64,000 bases of DNA from Cryptomeria japonica. Its lineage: Eukaryota > Streptophyta > Pinopsida > Cupressales > Cupressaceae. Every line of letters begins with the position of its first letter. The first letter of the stretch is position 1. The DNA lies in NCBI RefSeq assembly GCF_030272615.1, contig NC_081412.1:690256083-690320082 (forward strand), written 5' to 3'. Both the position numbers and the translations under genes were made by a program. Shown here in pieces: positions 23,251-33,927 of this stretch. The notes beneath the pieces are model-generated. The model was given only the letters and a program-made list of their open reading frames with translations. It ran no database searches and had not been told where the DNA came from.

Positions 23251-24313
23251 GTGGCCATCAAAGATGGATCAGATGAAGAAAGGTATGAAGAAAGAGCCCT
23301 AATATCTCACATAAATACTAATGATTCTTGGATCATAGATAGTGGATGCTCACACCACATGACAGGTGATAAACACAAGTTTGTTATGTTAGAAGACTAT
23401 GATGGAGGTTATGTAAGATTTGGTAATGATGCACCATGTCTGGTAAAAGGTAAAGGATCTATAACACTTCTTGACAATGCAAGATGCAATGATGTTTATT
23501 GGGTTGAAGGTTTGAAATACAATGTGTTGAGTGTAGCATAGCTAAACAATACAGGATATCGAATAGAATTTCAGAAAGGAATTATCAAAGTTCATGACAA
23601 GCATGGAAAGTTAGCTGCTACTGGGACACAAACAAAAGGTAATACATTTCATCTTGACTCAACTCGGAACAAGTGTCTGTATGCAAAGATATATGATGCT
23701 TGGTTATGGCATAAAAGGTTTTGTCATGTAAATTTTGATAATCTGATCAAAATAAGCAAGAAGCACTGAGTAAGAGGTCTACCTAGTTTGGAAAAGCCCT
23801 AGAATGCTATGTGTCGAGGATGTCAGATGGGTAAAATGAGAAGATCAAGCTTTACAAGTAAGTCCTACACTTCTAAGGGAATTTTAGATCTTGTGCACAC
23901 TGATCTTTGTGGTCCTATGAAAGTTCAAAGTTATTATGGTGATAAATATTTCATATTATTTGTGGATGATTACTCAAGGATGATGTTAGTAATGTTTTTA
24001 AAAGAAAAATCAGAAGCTTTTCAAATGTTTAGATGGTACAAGGCAAGAGTTGAAAATGAAACAGGAAGACAACTGAAATGTCTTAGATCAGATAGAGGAG
24101 GAGAGTTCACATCTGATGAGTTCAACTTATTTTGCAATTATCATGGTATTAAAAGACAAGTCTCTGCACTCCACAACAAAATGGAATAGCTGAGAGAAGA
24201 AACAAATCTATTATGGATTGTGCCAGAACCCTGATGATTGAAAAGAAAGTGCCACAAACATTTTGGAGAGAAGCAATAAGCACAGTAGTTTACACCCTGA
24301 ACTGAGTACAACT
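23251..24313 (+). pseudogene. Cop-B protease and integrase (N-terminal and core)
   Basis: Protease active site at SWIIDSGCSHHMTG (about 23320-23361), intact Asp-Ser-Gly. After a TAG at 23539-23541, the integrase zinc domain shows WLWHKRFCHVNF and CRGCQMGK (HHCC), then the catalytic core with LDLVHTDLCGPM (first Asp), FVDDYSR and LRSDRGGEFTSDEF (second Asp). A one-base loss near 24172 shifts the frame just before PQQNGIAERRN (catalytic Glu in E-R). More stops: TGA near 23768, TAG near 23802. The copy ends mid-integrase at Ins-C. Confidence 0.92.
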
Positions 24314-26156
24314 TGTTGGGACTATTTAAAACTGAGTCAAGTTTAGAGGCCCATTTCAAAATTTTTGCTCTGCATGTTCAAAAAGGCACTAATCTCATTC
24401 AGGTGGCCTAGATAGAGGGCAAAATGAAGCCAGTTGATTTTCAGGGGGTAAGGCTCGGGATTCATGTCCCACACCTTTCATTTGGCCTATTCAGTGATGT
24501 GCAATTTTCAGAATTCAATTTGGATAATTTTATGAGGTACCCAATTTGAGGGGTGTGCTGAAAGTGCATTTTAGGCACAAATGCATATTTGATTGAGTAG
24601 CCTAATTTGAGCATTTACATCTTGTGCCCTATTGATTGTCATGAAGAAATACAAAGTGGATTCAATTTTATGCATAAATGTGAGTTAGTGTGCAAAATTT
24701 CAAGTCTTGACGAAACCATTTGCTCTATTTTTGTAGCCAAATCCGTTTGCAATTTGTGTGTTTTGACTAGTCCCTGTTTCGACAGCTAGTCGGAGCCTTG
24801 TTTTGCACAAGTGTAAAAGTTGCCTCAGTGAGCCTCATGCCATAATGTTTGTTCTGGGGTAATGCTGGTATAAATGATGAGCTATGTTTCAAATTTCAAG
24901 CCTCTATCAATCCATTTGATTGGTTTTCAAAAGGGTTCATCTAGCCATCATTTTCAGTTATCCATATTTTCAGTGCTATATCAGTTAATGTAGCCATTTT
25001 TGTGAGCGCGCCGTTTGCATCCTGTCATTCTTGTGATCAAACTGAGATTTCCAAATTTTAATATGTACTTCAAGGTACCTATGTTTCAAATTTGGGGGCC
25101 TCTAGAGGTTGTTTGATATTTTTGAGAAAGGCGTCATGTGTTGCCAGGACATTGACTTCATCAGGTCTGCAGTGTCGACAAAGCCAGTTTGTCATTTTCG
25201 CCAATTAATATCTCTTCGATCGAGACTCATCTTGAGAAACCGTTTGGTATATTTCATGGTTGCATATCAGTGTAGACGCCTGTCAGATGGCAAGCTCTAG
25301 AAAGGTGTTTTGATAGGTTTGAAAATTACGTCTTCGCGATTAAATGCGAAAATCTGGCGTAATTGCCTGAAGGATGTAAAATGCAGATTAATGATCTGAA
25401 AAATGATGTCGATCTTTTCTAGAGATGTGTTTAAAGTTCTTGAATCATTCCAGAGGTCAGTTGTGTGAAATTGATTTTTTTTTTAGTCGGACCCACTTTG
25501 GGGCCCGACTTGGCTCATGCCTGTGCATTGTTATTTTATTAGCGACTTGGCCTTATGAGCATTCCCAAAATAATTTTGACATCCATGGTTGGAGTTGAAT
25601 ACTTATATGTTTCCCACCAGAGGATAGTGCAAAATGAAGATGCCTCTTGTGGTCAAAACAACCAAGGCATTTTACATGCCAGATATGAGAAATGGAGGAG
25701 AAGATGTACTGTCAACATGGAGTTCAAAAGTAGAGGGATTGGTTGTATAAAAACTAGATCTTCTTGTGATGAAATTAAGTTAGCAAATGAATTCAAATTG
25801 GATGGAGTTAGACCTCACTTGCCAAGTGAATATTATGTCTCATGGATGGAAGACTATTCTTCAGCATTCAATGACACAAAGAATGGTTGTGTAAGAAATA
25901 GAGACCAAATATCCTCCTTGTTGTGGTATGTGGGGTTTTATGTTTTCAAATTAATGCATATTGGCAGCCAATGTTCTTCTTGGTGGAGTGGTGAATGAAG
26001 AAGCAATTAAAACATTCACAGCAAATGCAAATCAGATTGTGTCTTCCCTCTCTCACATGCCCTCGTTTCTCATCTTCCCTCTTTGCTGAATGTGTACTGT
26101 TTGGATGGCAAAAAAGTTACAACAACAATTAAACACATTCAAGCAAATCAATCTGG

Positions 26157-27615
26157 CACGTGGTGTCTATGGAGGGAGCAACAATTAAAATTTTCAAGCA
26201 AATGCACGTTGGCAGCATTGAAAACCCTAAGTCTTCCCTCTGCGTGGTAAACAGGTAAAGGAACAGTGTCCATGGAGGGAGCAGCAATTACAATTTTCAA
26301 GCAATTGCAATTTTGGCAGGTAGCTGATGTTGAAACCTCACGTGGGTGTATGGTAATCACTGAAAGTCTTAATTAGCCAATGCAAGCAGCAAAAATCACG
26401 TGCCTCATTATCCTCCTTGCTGAACATGGTGTGGTGGAGGGTTTGTAGAGTATGTCTGCATGGCTAGAGAAGGGGCTACAGGTTTAAAAAAATTGAAGCA
26501 AGTGCAAAAACCAGTATCCTCCCCCTCAACGTGGTTTCTTTGAGGCATAAAAGTTTTCCAGCAATAGTATTTGGCAGGTGTATAACCAAACTTCATGAAT
26601 CTCCATTTCATTTGCTAGATTTCTCCCTGTGCCTGGTGGATGAGGAAAGGCATTAAATTTTACACCAAATACCAATTTCTTTGCACAATGTGACATGGCT
26701 GAATCCATTTTAAATCTCAAGCCAAGTGATGCCTCTATGTGGAGAGTGGGGAGGTTTAAATTAAATACAATTGTAGATATGAAGTGAAGTGTGGTGTTGG
26801 GAGGCCACATTAAACTCCAGCATCCTCCTTTTGTGCAGGCTATGGCTTTGAAAGGGGTTTTTAAAGAATACACTTTCAAACAACAAAATCCAAACACCAG
26901 CAGTAACTCCTCCCTCATGTGCTCTCTCTTCCCACGTGGTGAAAGGCAATAGACATTCAAGTTGCAAAAGAAAAATCGCCATTAAAGCTCAGGCAAAAGC
27001 TTCAAAATGCATTTTTTGGGCAAAACCATATATCCCACATTCGCTGGGAAATGGGATTTTATGGTCTTTAAAAGGAATAATCCACTCATATAATATGTCA
27101 AATCCATAAAGGCTTTGACGGACAATGCCCATGGGCACCCAAAGTGGGCCCACGTGTTGCTGTGAATCCCGAGGCGACAGGCAAAATTTTGCAGAGAAAG
27201 GCCGACTTAATCGGTGAGCAGGTCCGAGATGATCCGATGAAGCGCGTGATTTCGCAGGCCGAAGATGCACGTGAGTTACACCCTATGAAGTTGCGAAAAA
27301 GGTAAAGATCATGCAGGTTCTAGCCGGTCGGACGGTCTGCGCAATTTTGCAGGCCGAAGTTGCTCGCCAGTTAAGCCCTGCAAAATGGCGAAACGCAAAA
27401 TTGTGAAAAGGGCGAAAATGCAGCATGGTAAAGGTCGAGCAAGTTCGATGGAGATCAACGGCTCATGTTGCTTCATGAAGGAAAGATGCATGAAAGATAG
27501 AGGCCACAAAATGGCAAAAGCTAGGTGGTGCACAAGTGGCAGGTCCAGTCAGCGATCTAGCAGGCGGGTCCCAGTGAGGTGGTGATGACGTGGACGACAA
27601 GTAAGCGAACACGTG
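26157..27615. promoter_or_regulatory. cluster of seven CACGTG G-boxes in Ins-C
   Basis: CACGTG at 26157, 26339, 26397, 26933, 27151, 27268 and 27610 (first base). The motif is palindromic and is the core site of plant bZIP and bHLH (PIF/MYC) factors. The second half overlaps a locally CpG-rich stretch (about 27110-27660), unusual in this AT-rich window. Confidence 0.7.
27228..27400. repeat. two imperfect ~96-bp tandem units in Ins-C
   Basis: GCAGGCCGAAG occurs at about 27255 and 27351 within longer similar blocks (GCGCGTGATTTC/GCGCAATTTT before, GAGTTACACCC/CAGTTAAGCCC after). CpG-rich; likely an enhancer-type duplication in the promoter region of the insertion. Confidence 0.7.
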
Positions 27616-28899
27616 GCGGAGTGACGAGGTGTCATCCTAGGTGGCACCCAGTGGACCCCATCGACCAATCAGAGGCCACCATGTGGCAAAATGTCAGAGC
27701 ATGATCAGAGCCAAAAATCAAATTTAAAATCAGTTAATGATATAGTTTCAACTATGTCTAAAATTCAAAAATTTAAATGATTGAGCACAAATGGGGATTA
27801 ATTCGCCTAGGGCTCATTTTTTGCCAAAGTATGAAGTGTTATATATTTTCGGAAAGCTCTCGGAATCAAGAATCTAATTATGAAGTTAATTTTGGCAAAG
27901 ATTAGATATTTTGGAAATAGTTTGGTCGAGATTGAAATTCAGTTAGAGAGGAGACACTTGGCAATTCAGTTGCAGATTTGATTTGGTTCCCTCTCCTTCT
28001 TATTCCCAATTCTTCTCAATTGTAATGGTTCCAAAAATTTGGAAAATGCTCCAAATTTGATGGTTTCTACTTTTTGAATGTCATGACCCAAATTTGTAAA
28101 TGCTTTTGGTTTGTTTCAGGATAGAGAGGATTGCAATGCATTGTTGTAAATGTGATTTTAGTTGCACGTCTTGCTTGTGTCAGGCATGAGTAAATTCCTC
28201 ATAGTATTGTCTCTAGGTATGTATTTCATTATCATGAATTGAATCCTCAAGGAGGATAAGATTTGTCAATTTCAAGGAAATTGTGTGATTGTTTATGGGT
28301 ATCCTTCAAGGAAGGTTTTAAACTCTGTAGTTAGTCATAAATGATGAAATATGTTTCCAGATCTGATAAATTTGTGAATGAATCAAATAGTGCATTAATA
28401 TAAGGTATTGGTGCATGAATATCTTGTTTAAGGAAAACAAACTTGCATCTATGATTCATATTTGTAGTTTTGTGTGTGACCCTGTTGCCCAATGAACAAG
28501 GCACTGGTCTTGTAGGTTTGGGGATGGTTTCAGATATACATTTAAAAAGTTAAATCTATTTCCCTTTATGTTTAGGGGTGTGTGTTCCATTCTTTCCAAG
28601 CTCTGTTTCATCCTATTGTTTGTACAGATCTAGCCAATCTGTAATGTTTCCTAACCTGTTGAGCTTGTGAAATGATCTATCTGCTTAGTTGACGCAATTA
28701 TGTGTCTGTAATTGTTGTATTTAGTGCATCAAAAGGGTGTCCCCCCCTAGGTCTATCAGAACCTGAAGTGCAGGAGGATCAATTAGGGTCCTATGTTATG
28801 TTGTCCAAACCCTGATGTGTTTTGTAGACTGAAATTGGCCATTTAATAGAAAGATTTGCAGGTATTCTTGGGTTATCACTTTTGGTGAACAACACAACT

Positions 28900-30951
28900 A
28901 AAGAAAGGAACTTTGAAGACACAATATGAAATCTGGTATGACAAGAAACCTAATGTAAGTTATGTTAAAATCTTTGGAAGTAGATGCTATGTACACAAGG
29001 ATGATAGAAATGGCAAGTTTGATCAGAAAGGTGAAGAAGGAACATTTCTTGGTTATTCTTCTAGAAGTAAAGCATTTAAATGTCTGATCAAATCATCTAA
29101 TAGAATAGTAGAAAGTGCAAATGTGAAAATTGATGAATTTGCAGAAAGAAATGATGAAGGAAATTCCAAGGAACTAGAAGATTATGATGAATTTGTCTAT
29201 GTTCAACCGACAAGTCCTACTGAGAAAACTGCAGAAGGAAATGAAGAGAATATTCAGTTACCAAGTGATGAAGAAGATCATAAAGAGCCTACTGAGCCTG
29301 TATTACCAAAGTATGTCAGAAGAAATCATGCATCAAGTCAGATTATAGGAGATAAGGATGATCCAGTGATGACAAGGAACAAACTGAGACAGAACACATG
29401 TCTGATATTTGAATTTGAACCGAGGATAGTGAAAGAGGCATTTAACAGTGAAGATTGGATAAATGCTATGACAGAAGAGATTGATAAAATCAAGAAGAAA
29501 GACACATGGACACTAGTCCCAAGACCGAAGGAAAAAAATGTAATTGGTACAAAGTGGATTTTTAGAAACAAGCTGAATGAAAAAGGTGAGGTCATTCGAA
29601 ATAAAGCAAGACTAGTTTGCAAAGGTTATTCCCAAAAAAAGGAATTGATTATGGTGAGACTTTTGCACCTGTGGCAAGACTTGAAGGAGTAAGAACATTG
29701 TTGGCATATGCTTGTTACAAGAATTTCAAGGTATATCAAATGGATGTCAAATCTGCATTTTTGAATGGTATATTAGAAGAAGAAGTTTTTATTGAACAAC
29801 CTGAAGGATTTGTTGAAGACAATAATAAAGATCAGGTATGTAAATTGAACAAAGCTTTATATGGTTTGAAACAAGCACCTAGAGCATGGTATGAAAGATT
29901 GCACTCTTATTTAATCAAGATTGGTTTTATAAGGACAAGTGAAAACAACAATATGTACATGAAGAATGATGAAAATGGAATACTGATCTCAGCCATATTT
30001 GTTGATGATATTATCTTTTGTGGAAATGACTCTTTATGCAAGAACTTTGGAAATGAAATGAGCAAAGAATTTTAGATGTCATTAATCGGTGAGATAAAGT
30101 ATTTTATAGGTTTACAGATACTACAAATGAAAAATGAGATTTTCATTACTCAATCCACGTACATAAAGGAAATCTTGAAGAAATTTGGAATGGAGGATTC
30201 AAAACCAATAAGTGCTCCTATGACTACCAACTGTAAACTATCAAAGAATGATGAATCAACATTTGTTGATGAGACACTTTACTGATCCATGATTGGGAAG
30301 CTACAATATGTTGTTCATAGCAGGCCAGATATAGCACATGCAGTAGGTATAGTTGCAAGATTTTCTGTAGATCCTAAGGAAACACACATGATAGCTATCC
30401 AGATAATTTTCCGATACTTGAAAGGCACTAAGGATTATGGCTTAGTATATCAGAAAAGAAATGATTTTGATTTAAAAGTTTATACTGATGTTGATTGGGC
30501 AGGCAACATTGATGACAGGAAAAGCACAAGTGGAGGAGCTTTCTTTTTAGGAGAAAGACTAGTGAGTTGGCTTAGCAAGAAACAAGGATGTGTTTCACAG
30601 TCAACATCAGAAGCTGAATACGTTGTTGCAGCAATGAATTGTACCAACATAGCATGGATCACACAACTGTTGGAAGGTATAAATGAGAAAGTTACTGAGC
30701 TAGTAACTATATTCTGTGACAATACTAGTACCATTAACATTTCAAGGAATCTTGTTATGCACTCTAAGACAAAGCACATCTCTATCAAATATCATTATCT
30801 TAGAGAAGAAGCTCAAGAGAAGAAAGTGGTGTTGGAGTATGTTAGCAAAAAGGAACAAATAGCAGATATCTTCACCAAGACACTACCAAGGGACACTTTT
30901 GAGTATCTCAAAAGTAAGTTAGGGGTCCTACCCCTATCTTTCATTCACTAA
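28900..30951 (+). pseudogene. Cop-B integrase C-terminus, reverse transcriptase and RNase H
   Basis: Opens with YEIWYDKKPNVSYVKIFGS and GTFLGYSSRSKAFKC (copia integrase C-terminal). RT starts near [19 protein letters not shown] (about 29506); an A-run near 29630 causes a frameshift before [46 protein letters not shown] and the catalytic FVDDIIF (about 29998-30018) follow. A TAG at about 30073 and a TGA at 30284 interrupt. RNase H (from 30289) has YTDVDWAGNIDDRKST, STSEAEY, FCDNTSTINIS and HSKTKHISIKYHYLRE, and ends at 30951. Polyprotein enzymes for element replication; not functional now. Confidence 0.95.
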
Positions 30952-31347
30952 CTGAGTTAGGTGAAAGCATCAATTTGATGACTCTACAGAATATCTTTTA
31001 GAAGTTGATGCTGATTTACACACTTTAGGATGTTTTCTAAAGGTGTATAGGAAATAGTACAGGAAACAATACAGGGAATAGGAATTGAAGACAAAATGTT
31101 CTGACCGAGACTAAGTTGACACATAACAGCAGGAAATCACTTCATACAGGAAGAAATTATGTTTTAGTTCTTTACTTTTTGGCATTGTTGTCAAAGTGGG
31201 AGAAGACTGGAGAGAACTAGAGAAAAGGAATAGATACTAATGTATGGGGGAGAAGACTGATGACAGGGGGAGAGCATTTCAGCATTTTAGAATCTCACAA
31301 CAATCCGTTTCAATTAGGTCAAATCAATTGGTTTTGCCATCAATGTC
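30952..31347 (+). other. Cop-B 3' untranslated leader to the PPT
   Basis: About 400 bp after the pol stop with no ORF. It carries several purine runs (GGGGGAGAAG near 31245, GGGGGAGAGC near 31266) that look like earlier or auxiliary PPTs. Ends TTTTGCCATCAATGTC before the real PPT. Confidence 0.7.
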
Positions 31348-31359
31348 AAAGGGGGAGAT
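31348..31359 (+). promoter_or_regulatory. Cop-B polypurine tract
   Basis: AAAGGGGGAGAT directly before the 3' LTR start TGTTAGC. Confidence 0.95.
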
Positions 31360-32880
31360 TGTTAGCATTATAATAGACAAGGAGAGATTGTTGGTATTAA
31401 AATAAGGATATTGAGAAGGTTGTTGATGATTATGGATATAACTGATTAAGGATGTTTACTATCTTAATATTATTATTTTGTCATTGATGTCAAGAAATTG
31501 ATTTTCTAATTCAGTATGATGTTGCCATATCTTAAAAAGTATGATTTGATGAATATAAAGATGTCGATAAAAGACACAGAAAGAATGTGATGAATAAGGG
31601 GAGAAATAAGTTATTCAATGGGCAACTATTACCAAGTTAGACAATGATGAGATCATGATGTTTAGATTGTTTTGATATCCTACATATGTTATTGATTGCA
31701 AGGTTAATACTATACCATGTTACCGAGAAAAGAACCTAGTCAGTAAACCCTACGGAACCTAGTCGGTAAACACTAAGGTTATTGCTATCAATTAATGAAG
31801 GCAAAATGTCTATCGAGTGGAGTTTAGTATTTACCGAGTTGCAACCGAGTTGTAACAAAATGCATTGAATGAATAAAAGCATTATTTAATGAAGGAAGCT
31901 GATGAGTTGGCTATGATTAAATGATTGGTATGCCATGCATGAAGTTTGTTAAAGAGTCTATGGAAAAGGAAAATCAGCAGGAAGATCTACAGCTCAGATT
32001 GAACCGCAATACCCTAGCACAAGTTCCAAGAAAAATATGCAAGTTCCAAGGCAGAGTAAAACGCTTTTTAGATTGAAGGATACATTGAACCTGTTCAAAG
32101 TTTGAAGATCTGATGGCTATGATTGATCATGGGAAATGTGATCAAGGAGATTAAGCGGTTGGCAAATTGTTTATAAATAAGGAACTATTGATAAACAATG
32201 TATGCGGGCAAATTTATGCACAGGGATGCTACATAGTGATTACCGAGCACAGAAGTTTGAAGACCTGTTTGAATAACAGAGTATAGAGCCCAGTAGATTG
32301 ACAAGATAAATCCTATTGTATTGAGAAAATAAGAATCTTCTTTAGCATTTTAGATGTGAAGTTGTAGATAGATTTTTTATTACTGTTATTTTGTAAAGTG
32401 ACAAAAAATCTCTTATCCAAGTGGACTTAACAGTCTTATTTGTAAAACCCTCTATCAAGGTGATATTCTGATTGAGTGTTTCAAATCCTTTAACAAGGTC
32501 ACTTCTAACAAGGTGAAGATCCTAACAGATCTGAGGGAAATCCCTTAACCGGGTCACATCTAGCAATGTGTTTGTAATCTTTAACAGGATTTGCTTTTAA
32601 CCGAGCATACTCTAGAAGAGTATATTTCTTAGTGGGTCTGAAATCCCATAGTGGTTTTTGCCTATTTGGGTTTCCACGTTAAATCTGGTGTTATGAGTGT
32701 TATGATGTTTATATGCTTTTGAGTTTTCATGTTTAGCAGTTTTGGTTATATTACTGAAGTATATGTTATCGAGGTTGAATCTGTTGTTTTTATGGAAGAT
32801 TAAGTTTGTATGATTCACCCCCCGCCCTCTCATCTTGTTAGCTATTGGATCTATACTTAAATTAAGTATCAAAACTGTCA
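31360..32880 (+). repeat. Cop-B 3' LTR
   Basis: Collinear with the 5' LTR; has a short extra duplication of CCTAGTCRGTAAAC (near 31735-31765). Hairpin module 32633-32682. Ends AAAACTGTCA, then the CTAAC target copy. Confidence 0.95.
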
Positions 32881-32885
32881 CTAAC

Positions 32886-32933
32886 TAGTATCATTGTCAT
32901 TTATGCTATGATATATGACTATTCTGTTACATG
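32886..32933 (+). repeat. Gyp-G 5' LTR, second piece
   Basis: Matches 41147 onward (AGTATCATTTTCATTTATGC). Bounded by Cop-B on the left and Cop-D on the right; its last five bases, ACATG, are the Cop-D target. Confidence 0.9.
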
Positions 32934-32984
32934 TGTTGGTATTTTGGTATGGTTTTGTCATTGATGTTTTCAATATTTCAAAGT

Positions 32985-33566
32985 AATCTTAGAGAAAATA
33001 ATGAATCAGCTATAAAAAGGATTTTCCGGTACTTACAAGGCACTACAAATCTTGGATTATGGTATCCCAGAGATGAAAACTTTGACCTATGTGCATACAT
33101 AGATGCAAATTGGGCAGGAGATATTGATGATAGAAAAAGCACCACCAGCGGAGCATTTTTTCTTGGAAGCAGATTAGTTTCTTGGTTGAGTAAGAAACAA
33201 AGTTGTACATATTTATCAACAACAGAGTCAGAATATGTTGCAGCAACAACTAACTATACACAGGTACTATGGCTTAAACAAATGTTGAAATATTTAAAGG
33301 TAAAATGCAAGGAACCTATAACTATCTATTGTGATAACACAATAGCAATTGATATATCTAAGAATCTGGTACTACATTCTAAAACAAAACATGTTTCAAT
33401 CAAACTAAATTTTCTAAGGGAAAAAGTTGAAGCAAAAGAAATAAAATTGGTTTATGTGAATACTAAAGAGCAGCTTGCAGATATTTTCACTAAACCTTTG
33501 CCTAAGGAGACCTTTGAATATCTTAGAGAACAACTTGGGGTCATACCCCCATCGGTAGACAATTAG
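32985..33566 (+). pseudogene. Cop-D RNase H remnant
   Basis: Open to its natural stop. Contains IFRYLQGTTNLGLWYPRD, YIDANWAGDIDDRKST (first Asp), TESEYVAATTNYTQ (Glu), YCDNTIAIDIS (Asp) and HSKTKHVSIKLNFLRE, ending GVIPPSVDN. The catalytic residues are present, but no start or upstream polyprotein exists. RNase H removes the RNA strand during reverse transcription. Confidence 0.92.
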
Positions 33567-33915
33567 AGAGTTGATGTCTGTCATCAACCGACAAAATTAA
33601 CAAAGATATATTCTTACTCCGTCTTTGATGAGGAATATACTTCTCAAGGGGAGTAGTTGGTATATTGTAATTGGTTGGTATTTTGTATATGGACCTGATT
33701 TTGTTGTAAATTTGGCATTTGATGTCAAAGGGGGAGAGATATCTATGGAAAAACACATTATCCTTTGGGAAGAGATTGGTACAGAAAAACATAAGGAAAC
33801 ACATGTTACTCTCAGGGGGAGAGATTGTTACTTTGGGGAGATTGTTGATTTTTATACTTGGCATTTCTGTTTTGGCACTTTGATGGTTTTTCCATCTTGT
33901 GTTGCCATCAATTAC
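33567..33915 (+). other. Cop-D 3' untranslated leader
   Basis: No ORF of note. Repeated purine-rich stretches with GGGGGAGAG (about 33731 and 33819) before the true PPT, as in Cop-B. Confidence 0.65.
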
Positions 33916-33927
33916 AAAGGGGGAGAT
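33916..33927 (+). promoter_or_regulatory. Cop-D polypurine tract
   Basis: AAAGGGGGAGAT before the LTR start TGTTGGTATTTTGG. Confidence 0.95.

Larger units (their letters stand above)
24314..28894 (+). mobile_element. Ins-C: 4.58-kb TG...CA insertion, probable solo LTR of a long-LTR element
   Basis: Starts TGTTGGGACTATTT and ends GAACAACA, flanked by an exact 5-bp duplication CAACT (24309-24313 and 28895-28899). Removing it plus one CAACT restores the Cop-B frame (VQLKKGTLKTQYEIW). I see no repeated ends inside, no PBS or PPT and no retroviral domain, so a solo LTR is the simplest reading; LTRs of 4-5 kb are known in some plant gypsy lineages. Strand is unproven; plus is assumed from the G-rich promoter-like block preceding an A/T-rich 3' part. 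An open 147-codon stretch at 25555-25998 has no recognisable homology. Confidence 0.75.
20627..32880 (+). mobile_element. Cop-B: full-length copia element inserted in the Gyp-G 5' LTR
   Basis: LTRs 20627-22123 and 31360-32880, exact target duplication CTAAC (20622-20626 and 32881-32885). Gene order gag, protease, integrase, RT, RNase H is that of Ty1/copia. Integrase is interrupted by Ins-C (24314-28894), without which the element is about 7.7 kb. In a ~200-bp stretch aligned by eye (21241-21440 against 31996-32195) the LTRs differ at roughly 18 positions, so it is old. Several stops and frameshifts kill the ORF. Confidence 0.95.

Noticed and set aside
25555-25998. 147-codon ORF in Ins-C as a captured host gene
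   Set aside because: No recognisable domain, no homologous copy here and low-complexity surroundings; open by chance is possible.
27385-27585. 66-codon Lys/Arg-rich ORF in the CpG-rich part of Ins-C
   Set aside because: Lies in a CpG-rich promoter-like repeat; base composition favours long ORFs and no motif is seen.
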